64,000 nucleotides of DNA from Watersipora subatra (lineage: Eukaryota > Bryozoa > Gymnolaemata > Cheilostomatida > Watersiporidae). The notes under the pieces were generated by a model that searched no databases, had not been told where the DNA came from, and saw nothing but the letters and a program-made list of their open reading frames with translations. The stretch's first letter is position 1. Every line of letters starts with the position of its first letter. Positions 43,603-55,600 of this stretch are shown one piece after another. The translations under genes were made by a program, and so were the position numbers. The stretch covers positions 32,731,655 to 32,795,654 of the forward strand of contig NC_088712.1 of NCBI RefSeq assembly GCF_963576615.1, read 5' to 3'.

Positions 43603-46600
43603 ATGATTCCAGCATGGCTTATGAAATATATTCATGTTTTAACAACAGAGAAGAAGCTTGGACTTAGCCATTCATCATGTACAGTAGCTAGTATCAAACC
43701 GGGGTAACTTAAATTTTAATTTGTTACAATGGTTGCTACATAGTTAAGTTTGATTAAATGTCTTGAATTTAAGCTTTAAACAGCTGAAAAAGGAAAATTG
43801 TTTGTATACCTAACTTTCACCTTGTGTTCATTTCTGTACAACTTGTATTGTGAACCTAACAAATCACATATCTTAAGCTAAGCCTCTATATTCCATGATT
43901 CTCAGTGTAACTTATTAATCCATTAGTTTTTGATCTTTGACCATAGAATGTACTTTTAGCGGAGGATGGGCACCTGTGCAGGCGCCTCAGGATACCTTTA
44001 TCTTGCATGTGCCGTATGCGACGGACACTCTGAAATGTAAGCTAGACATTTAGACTGCAATCTTAAACATTCTGTCTTATTATTTGTAAAATAAAAAAAA
44101 TTCATTTTCAGTGGCTAATATTCACTAATGATTAAAAATAAATGTTGAACGCGTAAGTGGTGAACTCACTGATTAAAGTTACCATGTAGTCTTGTAAAGA
44201 GAATAAATATGAGATGTAAGATAAGACGAGGACATTAGCATTGCATTGTCATGATTTGTCATCATTTAGGAGTGATATTATTGTTATAGATATAGCGGGT
44301 CAAAAGCTGCATTGAGGAGTGATATTATTGTTATAGATATAGCGGGTCAAAAGCTGCATCGAGGAGGGATATTATTGTTATAGATATAGCGGGTAAAAGG
44401 CTACATTGAGGAGTGATATTATTGTTATAGATATAGCGGGTCAAAAGCTGCATTGAGGAGTGATATTATTGTTATAGATATAGCGGGTCAAAAGCTGCAT
44501 CGAGGAGTGATATTATTGTTATAGATATAACGGGTCTTTTAACACTACGCTGATCCAATATGCTTCTTATTTCTTATAGTTTACTGACTAGTTATTGTAT
44601 ATTAATTTAGGGCTGGTCATGTTTGATAGTGGATATCCAGAGTTCCCTCCTGATTTTATCTTTGACTGTCAAGATTTTCTGCCGGATCTGAGTGACTTAG
44701 ACGTAAGTAACATAAGCTGACGTAAGTAAAATGTTTTGTGAAAATTAACAAGTAAACTTTTATTGGAAATTTTTTACCCATTGGAGACGTACGATTCCTT
44801 CTGGCTGACAACATTCAGGGGAGTTTGGTTAATGACTTCGGTGTTTTCTCTTTTCATGTTAACTTACATGGGAATATGACTGATGATAGATACTTGCTCA
44901 TCTAAATGTTGTAGTAAATCTAAGTCTTCTCTACAGCTGGAACTTTAATTGTTAAAATTATCGGCTTTCATTTGTTTATTATCTGTTTATTATCTTGGGT
45001 GATTATACCAGTATGCATGATTTGTGATGTATTTTTGGTTTGACTTGATCTTGGTTATGGCATGGTAATCGTATTCATCCTAAAACTCGATATCGCTCTT
45101 CTAATATTCATTCTCTTTTATGTAGAGTCTTGCGGTTTTTATATGAGGTAATTCCATTTCATGTCTTGTAACCAAGTTCTTTATCAATATTGGCACTGCT
45201 GAATATAGTACTACTAAGGTATCTGGAAGTTGCAAAGGTAAAAAACAGCTTGCTTACTGTCAGGATATATATGGGTTCTGTCAGGATATATATGGGTTCT
45301 GTCAGGATATATATGAGTTCTGTCAGGATATATATGGGTTCTGTCAGGATATATATGGGTTCTGTCAGGATATATATGGGTTCTGTCAGGATATATATGG
45401 GTTCTGTCAGGATATATATGGGTTCTGTCAGGATATATATGGGTTCTGTCAGGATATATATGGGTTCTGTCAGGATATATATGGGTTCTGTCATTCTGTT
45501 TTTATGTTTATTTTGAGTCTGAATTGTAATGGTGTTCTGAAACAAAGATGGTTTCAGGCTTGGCTGTAGGTTTTAATTTCTTTGAGCGGAACTTGCTTAA
45601 ATGTGATTTATATTTGAGTCAATGAAGTAGAAAAAGGTTGCTTTAGTGTCTGGTTTGTATGTAGGATACTTCACAAGGTAAGAATAGAATTGATACCAAG
45701 ATACAGCTTGCTTTTACACCATTTTTACTTCAAGTTTATTTGAAGCTTGATTTGCCAGAACTATGTGAGTCTGCATTCTATCATTAGAGAAATCTGAGGT
45801 TTATCATTGTGTCAGTACAGCCGAACATCTTCAGAGCTCACCATATACCTTGTTTTGAGACCAATTCAAAAACTATGGTGGGATCAATAAAAAGGGTGTA
45901 CAAAGGTTTATTTTGTCTCAGACATTTGCCCTGTACTAGAAGGCTGAACACAACATCTTTTGCACTTTTACTTTTCATGAAAACTACATTATGCTTCAGG
46001 CAATGCATTTGGCGATACCACTTGATCGATTTTGTTGAAGGATGCATGCCATTTTTCAGCAACAAATAGCACCTCGATATTTTCCACTGCTTTTATGATC
46101 TTCTTTCTTAACTATGTACGTATATATAGTGTTGGCATCTTTCTTATTATCAAGCATTTCCTCTTTTTTCATAAGTTCAATCAGTTGGAATAATAGTGGG
46201 TCTCTTAGAACCTTTTACCACCTACTTCCATATTTCTGCTATATCTCCTGGTGATACCTGGCTAGTACCTTATTTTTTTATATTCAGTAGCAGACCTTCC
46301 ATATTTCTGCTATATTTCTTGATGATACATGGCCAGTACCTTATTTATTATGTTCGGTAGCAGACCTTCCAAATTTCTGCTATATTTCCTGATGATACCT
46401 GGCCAGTACCTTATTTTTTTATATTCAGTAGCAGACCTTCCATATTTCTGCTATATCTCCTGATGATACCCGGCCAGTACCTTATTTATTATGTTCAATA
46501 GCAGACCTTCCATATTTCTGCTATATCTCCTGATGATACCCGGCCAGTACCTTATTTATTATGTTCAGTAGCAGACCTTCCATATTTCTGCTATATCTCC

Positions 46601-49600
46601 TGATGATACCCGGCCAGTATCTTATTTATTATGTTCAATAGCAGACTCTTCAAAGTTATTAATCGTTCAGTGATTTCCACTCCCACATTATTTTCAGCCA
46701 ATCATTCCTTTATTTTTTCGTCAAGCTCCTTTTAAATATTGTTGTTTTTCAGTGTAGCAATATTTAGTTTTTTGATGGTTTTCATTGGGTCTTTTGTTGG
46801 ACAGTGATTGGGATCTTTAAACAAACCATGTTGGTATTTGTAGAGCAATTAGCGCCAATGAACACAAAGATGTCTAAAACATCTCTTCAGTCCACTTCTT
46901 TTGTAGTTACATTGTCTAGTTACTCTCGTAGATGCCATTGCTTACATTTTTGGCGTATTCAGCTGTTTTATGATGATATGCCTGTTTGAAGATTGTGTTA
47001 ATGTTGATGAAGTTGTACTCTTAGCAGAATGCAAGTAAAATTAAATCTTCCCAATCCTTCATGTCCAATCACATCTTGTCAACTTTCATGATCAAATCCA
47101 ATCTAGGCATTACAGTCGTCTATCATGACTAACTTATCTGTACTAGGAATGGTTTTTATCAAACGGCTCAACAGGTTGTATAAGTTTTTCTCGGTGTTTT
47201 GAATTTTTTTTATAGTTAGTTCATAGTCAAAAATGCATGCATTGCTTGTCAGCATCAAGCATGAAATCATGACCCCAAGACCCACGGCAGTTGGATCCCT
47301 ATACTATTTGCTGGTTATGTTATTACTCATGGTGACACTACCTTCAGCCTCCTTCCATTAGGGCTTTCTTTTTGACACTTCAGAAGTTCTATATCTAGAA
47401 GTTCTATAACTGGAAGTTCTATATCTGGAAGTTCTATATCTAGAAGTTCTATAACTAGAAGTTCTATATCTAGAAGTTCTATATCTAGAAGTTCTATATA
47501 TATCTAGAAGTTCTATAACTAGAAGTTCTATATCTAGAAGTTCTATAACTAGAAGTTCTATATCTAAAAGTTCTATAGCTAGAGGTTCTATAACTAGAAG
47601 TTCTATATCTTCAAGTTCTATATCTGGAAGTTCTATATCTAAAAGTTCTATAGCTAGAGGTTCTATAACTAGAAGTTCTATAACTTCAAGTTCTATATCT
47701 GGAAGTTCTATATGTAGAAGTTCTATATCTAGAAGTTACTAGATATAGAAGTTCTATATCTGGAAACGTCTCCACATTTTATTCTATAATCTGAAGACTG
47801 TAATTTATCATGTTTCCTTTGCTTCCTCACCTACTTTTTACCCAGTTTTGTAGTCGGAACATACACCATAATTTCTAGGTCAAGTTACACTTGATCATCT
47901 TAGGTCAAGTTACACTCATCCCTATTTAAAAACTACTAATGCAAAAAGCAGTTGAAATGTGTCCAGCGGGCAGTAACTGACTCATGGCTATGCACTCTTT
48001 GATGCATGGCTACTTCACATCTTCTGGGAGTCTCTCGTTCTAAGTACTATGTTCTGTGAGGATATAGGCGATCATGGTTTTCCTCAACTTTCTATAACTA
48101 TGACATTTCTTTGCAGGTTTCAGCAGTAGTTTCCCATTACCTGCTGTTGGGTGTTTTTATTGAGACATCTCTAGCTGGCTGCTGGCCTTTGTCTTGCAGG
48201 GGAGCACCTCTGCCCTTCATCAGGTTTTGCTTTTACTCCTGCAGGGTTGCTAGCCACCTCCCTCATCTTCGCTGGAGCGCAGATGGGGAGCCGGTTTAGT
48301 CGCCGACGAACTGACCAGATTCGGCGCAGAAAAACTTTTGGTTAGATTTCCTTCCTAACACCACCAATGGTTCTTATGTGATTCAAACAATTGACTTATT
48401 GATCATAACCCAGCGCCCTGACCACTGAACTAAGGCTGCCCCCTTGGGATTCTGGGAGTCTGCTTTAAATATTTGTCAGATATTTATATGACATTGTGCT
48501 GCTATAACTGTAGAAAAGATGTTGGATATGGAAGACCATTTCATGAGTAATAATTGGTCAAAACACTACACTTGAGGGTAGAGACACTACATATGAGGGT
48601 CAAAACATTACATATGAGGATAAAAACACTATATATGAGCGTTAAAACACTACATATATGGGTCAAAACACTACATATAGTTCTCAAAACTTTACATATG
48701 ATGATGGTCAAAACATTACATGAGTGTCAACACACTACTACATATTGCTTGAACTCTACTCACTGTTAGAGGTTTACTACTCCAAGCCATTCATTTCCTG
48801 TAAATAATGATAGCTAAATAATTATGGTGTCATTGTAAGGATGTTGCAGACTGCTAAGACAATTGCACACTTTTACAGTTTGTAGTTTTAAATTCATGAA
48901 TTGCAGTTCCTAATTGTTTTAAAATCATTTTAGATTGTTATAGGACAATATTAGACTTGCAAAGTTCTCTCAAATCATTTTAGATTGCTATAGGATAATA
49001 TTAAACTTGCAAAGTTCTCTCAAATCATTTTAGATTGCTATAGGACAATATTAGACTTGCAAAGTTCTCTCAAATCATTTTAGATTGCTACAGGACAATA
49101 TTAGACTTGCTAAGTTCTCTCAAATCATTTTAGATTGCTATAGGACAATATTAGACTTGCAAAGTTCTCTCAAATCATTTTAGATTGCTATAGGACAATA
49201 TTAGACTTGCTAAGTTCTCTCAAATCATTTTAGATTGCTATAGGACAATATTAGACTTGCTAAGTTCTCTCAAATCATTTTAGATTGCTATAGGACAATA
49301 TTAAACTTGCAAAGTTCTCTCAAATCATTTTAGATTGCTATAGGACAATATTAGACTTGCTAAGTTCTCTCAAATCATTTTAGATTGCTATAGGACAATA
49401 TTAGACTTGCTAAGTTCTCTCAAATCATTTTAGATTGCTATAGGACAATATTAGACTTGCAAAGTTCTCTCAAATCATTTTAGATTGCTATAGGACAATA
49501 TTAGACTTGCTAAGTTCTCTCAAATCATTTTAGATTGCTATAGGACAATATTAGACTTGCAAAGTTCTCTCAAATCATTTTAGATTGCTATAGGACAATA

Positions 49601-52600
49601 TTAGACTTGCAAAGTTCTCTCAAATCATTTTAGATTGCTATAGGACAATATTAGACTTGCAAAGTTCTCTCAAATCATTTTAGATTGCTATAGGACAATA
49701 TTAGACTTGCAAAGTTCTCTCAAATCATTGTAAAGTCATTTTCCACTTTTGGCAAAAGATTTAAACTATGTAAGATGATTGCAGAAAGCTGGAAGATAAT
49801 TTTTAGCCTGGTAAAAGGTAAAATTAAATATAAGTGAAACACTTACAGGCCTTTGCAAAGTAGTTGTAGACCGTTGTAAAGCTTGGTCCGAATGTGAATA
49901 CATAGCAAACATAGCCTTGAATACGTAGCGAACATTATAGCCTTGAATACGTAGCAAACAGAATAGCCTTGAATACGTAGCAAATAGCCTTGAATACGTA
50001 GCAAACATTATAGCCTTGAATACGTAGCAAACAGTATTGCCTTGAATACGTAGCAAACATTATAGCCTTGAATATGTAGCAAACATTATAGCCTTGAATA
50101 CGTAGCAAACAGTATAGCTTTGAATGCTTTCTGCAGCACCTTACCAACTGGGATTCCAGAGATACCGCTGCGTTCTCTAATGTCATTACTGAGCTGTACA
50201 GAGAGTATAGGAAGTACCAAGTTAGCCTGCTGTCTCTTTACCCCAGACTACAAGTCATATATAACAGTATCATCAGACTAATTGATGAGGAGCTTGTGGA
50301 AGTTCACCTACCTGCCCATGAAAGAAAGGTTTGTCCCCAGAATATAAGTTTTATTTTATGTTAAAGCTCATGAATTACATAAGAACTTTTATCATATATT
50401 TCAGTACATCAGTCTTGGCTTTCGAATGAGCCTATATTCAATACAGAAAGATTAATAGAACTATGAAAAACAGGGTGTCAAAAGTATGTCCAGCAATAGA
50501 AAAAACATTTGGTTGTGGTTCCCACAATGTGATGTCATGATTATCATTTAGCCTTAGATCGTCGATCCCTTTCGCTGCCATTGAGAGTGCGCTTTTCTGT
50601 GACAATTGGTGCTCTTAAACCCAGAGAGCGCTAATGATTAACTAGCATTATAGATAATCAACAATGCCCGGGGATCGCGCTAACGCCCAACCAATACAAA
50701 CACATGTTCTGGGTTAATAGATTTCGGGTGATTGTTAGAGTTTACTTTTTTTATCCTTTTGTTCATTTACCATTAAACATTTATAATAATTATTATCACA
50801 TCATTTTATATGGTGGCATTGTTTGTCCCATACAGAAATGATTAATAACTTGATTAATAACTAATTAGTAATTAAATATCAAAAAGAAAAAAATATAAAA
50901 ATAACAGTATTGATATTACCGTATATTCGAATAAATTATAAAAAATAGAAAACATTGGACAGTTAAATTAATCATTTTATGTATGATACTAGCTTAAAGG
51001 CAGATTAAGTTATTTATGGTAGGCTTCTCTATTCTGAACAATCCTGGAGTGCAGTGAGTCAACCCCAACGATTGATATAATTCAATTGACCTCTACAACA
51101 AAATTAAACAAAAACAGAAATGACTACTAACAACATACCTGGTTATTAACCACCCATGGTGGTAAAGGTAATGAAATCACATCGATTAAATTGTGACCTG
51201 CAGTGGCGTGGCCCTAGGACTATATGTAAATTGCACTCTTGCGAGATCACGCAATGCTTGAAATTAATTAGCCTCAGTCATGCCCATCAACATCACAATG
51301 TTGAGGGCTAGTGCATAATATCATCGGGAAAATATAGTATGGTGCTTGGAATCTCAGGGATTTATCATAAAAATAATCTGTACATAGAGAGCTATTGACA
51401 CTGAATCCTTTGTCATCTTCATTGGTTCTCTGGAGTTGTCCTACCTTTGCCTGCCATTAGCGTCATTATTGTAGTTGATAAATATAAGCGGTAAGCGATA
51501 AAATAAGCGGTAAGAGCAGACAACACCGAATATGAAAATTGTGACGTCACAATTTTCGAGCCTATACCATTGAACATTTCTGCGGTAGAACTCTGAGGAA
51601 ATCCTATAAACACCAACCAATGTCTGTCTCACCATGTCAAACAATGGCTCATTCGAAAGCCAAGAATCTGATGTATTGAAATATATGATAAAAAAATTAT
51701 GTAATTTATGTGCTTTAACATTTCTTGTAGCTTGTAACAGGATGTTTTATTGACTGATTGCTGAGAAAAATGAGCTCAAAAAAAGTGCGATTACAGCGCT
51801 AGCTTGTGATAAAATCACGCTTTTTTGAACTTATTTTTCTTGGTGTTCAGCGTATTTAACATCTTGTCACAAGCTACGAGCAACGTTAAATACCTTTCAA
51901 AAAAGACCGATTATTTTTAAGGCTGAATTTAGAGAATAATGGGTTTTAAGACACACATCTCTATAATTCTAGATCGGACTAGCCATCCCCAACTTCCATC
52001 CCTAAAAAGCTAGGTTATGTCACATATTTATGGGCGGGGCTTGTCATGACAATTGTTTCGTTTGCAACACTGATATTGAATCGCTGTGAAAACAAAAATT
52101 ACTTGGAAAGTTAGTGGACAAATATTTATTTTGAGTAGAAAATCGGAATCAGCGTGTTTGATATACCATCAACCGACATTGAAAGCTGTTTGTGGCAGTT
52201 AGCCGCTATGTTATGGTTTGAAGCCGCGCAGCTAAAAGTAGTTTTAGATGAATTTTTTTGATTGGTTGCAAGGAAGCCAAGTATTCTCATGCCCACAGGT
52301 TTTAGACTGCAAATAAGATGTCAACAACTTTTCATTGTCTTTTATTTTATGTCTGTTTACCCATAGACATAATGTAGATATTTTATGTTCGTCTAACAAG
52401 TCTGAAAGTTGCCCGATACATTCATATAACTCCACCTTTAGGTAACGCGACTTTTATAATGAAGTTGTTTGCAGATTTTGTTTCATTAATTTAATTTGTT
52501 AATTTATCTGACCAGATATATCAGTATTGATATAGACATCTGATTAATATTACATTTTTTTAACCATTTTTGCATCAAAATACAACCATATCCATTATCT

Positions 52601-55600
52601 TAGTAACAATGGAGCATTAACATCGCTAAGAGAAAAATCCTCTGTGCATCACCTGGAAAGAGACTTATTTTAGGTTGTCATTTTATCTCAAGGAATGAAA
52701 ATATATCATCTGTACAATTTTACTGTGCCCTCCTGTTTAGGTACAGCAATCTGATTCTGTTGTGTTCATCGTAAAGATAGAAGGTCCTTTCTCCAAGATT
52801 CCACCTCAACTCCTTGCTGTGAGTTCTTGTATCTTTTGCTAATGTTATTCAGAGTTTTCTGATATATAGATCAGAAACATCAATCCAATAGTCAATCCAA
52901 GCCATGGCAAGATTGGTTTGCCTTCTCCTGCTGAGAAGGCAAACCAATCTATATATATATATATATATACAGTCAAACATGGATAACTCGAACTTCAAGG
53001 GACCGAGCAAAATTGTTCGAATTATCAGAGCGTTCAAGTTATCAGAGCACTGTCACAAGTCCATATATTTACTTATTTATTAGTAGATACATGTACATAT
53101 ACAAACTATAATATAAATCAAAAGCACAAATGGCTTGTTTCAAATTAAATGCTTCTAATGTAAAGTTTAAAACGTTTTCATGAAAAAGTATAGAGATTTT
53201 TCTATCACTTGAGATTGGTTTGTTGTTTGAGGTGATGTTATTGCCAGGACGTTTTTCAGATTGACATTGGCAAAACTTGATCGTTGTTGAAATGCTCAAA
53301 AGAAAAGACATTTTTTTCTTTTGGGGTTTTACCCACGATCAATTTTGCCGTTTCTTCTTGAAGTTTATGCAGATTACCTTACTTTACCTGGGATTCGTTA
53401 AGAGCAACAGTCCGAGGCAGTTCAATTAGAAGTTTTACGAGGTTTTACGTACATTCTATATCACTCACGCTTTTTTAATAGATACTTATTGAATGTACAC
53501 ACGTATTCTGTGTTTAGGTCAAACTATGAATAGTTTTTTTGTAGCTCAGACAACGTATACGTTTAATTACAAGAATTTTTAAGACGATTTAAACATTCAA
53601 CATTCCGACGTTGATTCAACACAGAATCAACGTCAGAAAACTATTCATCACGGGCTAGCTGGGTTATGCCACGCACTCAAGGATTTTCGCCACGCACATA
53701 CAAAACAAAAACAACATGCGATTTTTGTTTTGTATGTGCGTGGCGAAAATTCTTGCACGCGTGACCCGGCTAGCCCGTGCTATTCATCGTATCGCAATAT
53801 AAATCAAATTTCACCAAACTTTTAGAAAAGTCGTTGACAAAAATATTTTGCCGATGGTGGTAATAACGACGCTTATGAATTACGAAAAGATGAAGTTTAC
53901 CTCTATGGCTTTGAATAAAGTGATTTTCTAAAGCGATAACAACCGTTTTGGTAGCCGTTGGGCAAAAAAACAGTTCGAATTAACAGTGTTGAGTTCGAGT
54001 TATCTATAGCAATTTATCATTACGTGGGAACGGGCCAAAGGAAATGTCCGAATTAACCATGTGTTCGAGCTATCCGTGGACGAGTTATCCATGTTTGACT
54101 GTATATATATATATATACATGTATATATAGATTGATTGATTTGCCAAAAAGATTGGTTTGCCTTCTCAGCAGGAGAAGGCAAACCAATCTTGCCATGGCT
54201 TGGATTGACTACAAAAAGGCCTATGACTCAATTCCCCATAGTTGGATACTTGCTTGAGTGCCTCAGTATGTACAATGTTCACCCTGCTCTTGTGGCATTC
54301 ATCAAGATGTCAATGACCAAATGGAAGACGGAACTGGAGGTTAATGGCAAAAAGCTGGCGAGTGTGAAAATTAAGCGAGGCATCTATCAAGGTGACTCCT
54401 TATCACCGCTGCTCTTCTGCATATGCCTAAACCCTCTAAGCAATATGCTGGAGGAGACTCAATATGGGTACCAGTTCAAGAGTGGCACCAAGATAAACCA
54501 CCTCTTCTACATGGATGACATCAAGCTGTACGCTAACAAAGAAAGGGACATTGGTTCGCTAATACACCTCACTCAGGTATACAGCAAGGACATCAGAATG
54601 ACCTTCGGTATTGAGAAATGTGGAAGATGGCCTGAGAATGCCAAATGGTACCGTCAAAGATATAGAAGAAGGGTACAAGTACTTGGGGATTATGCAAATC
54701 AACATCAACCACGAAGCCGAGGTACGTCACAAAGCCATTGCCAAATACAAGAAACGCCTTCGGCAGGTCTTACGGAGCCAGCTCAATGCCAAGAACCAAG
54801 TCATGGCAATAAATACCTACGCTCTGCCAGTAATAAGATATCCATCAGGCATAATAAAGTGGACTGAGAAAGCCATCAAAGAAACAGATATAGCAACTTG
54901 TAAACTGCTGACCATGCATGGAGCACTCCACCCAAAATCTGATACTACTAGATTGTATCTTGATAGGAAAGATGGCGGTAGGGGACTCAAAAGTGTACAG
55001 CAGACAGTGAAAGAGGAGGAGCAAAGCATCAAAGCATATGCAGCCTCCATGGCCATTTCAGATAAGTCGCTAGCTGAATTTCAATCGGCTGCTCTTACAA
55101 CGGACCTACGTCCTGATGATGAGGAAATTGACTGGCACACGAAACCTTTTCATGGTGCTTACCACCAACAAATATCTAAGGTTGGCGATCTTCACCAGAC
55201 ATATGTGGCTGAACAAAGGAAACCTAACGGCCAATACAGAGTCGCTAATCATGTCAGCCCAGGAGCAAGTGCTCCTAACAAGGCAACTCCAAACGAAAAT
55301 CTATCACACTGGAGACGATCCTAGATGCGGACTGTGCAAAGATGCACCTGAGACCATCCAACACATCATCAGTGGATGCAAGCAGCTAGCAGGAAACGCA
55401 TACACTGAGCGGCATAATCATGTCGCAGGTGTTGTGTATAGAAGTCTATGTGATGAGTATTGCCTTAATAAACCACAACACTGGTGGGAAGTTCCTGGTA
55501 AGGTCAATGAAAAAGACCGCGCTAAGATCCTCTGGAACTTCTACATCCGAACTGACAAGCATGTCCTAGCAAACCAACCAGATATAGTGGTGGTAGACAA

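Larger units (their letters stand above)
52970..54101. mobile_element. 1132-bp MITE, Tc1/mariner-pogo type
   Basis: Perfect 21-bp inverted ends: CAGTCAAACATGGATAACTC(G) and its complement. TA occurs at both borders (52968-52969 and 54102-54103), as in Tc1/mariner targets, here inside a (TA)n tract. Subterminal inverted phrases such as TTCGAATTA recur. No transposase frame survives. A 131-bp fold-back element is nested inside. Confidence 0.88.

Noticed and set aside
45159..45545. Open frames with YMGSVRI / YILTEPI repeats
   Set aside because: Product of the 21-bp array in BABAM2 intron 3.
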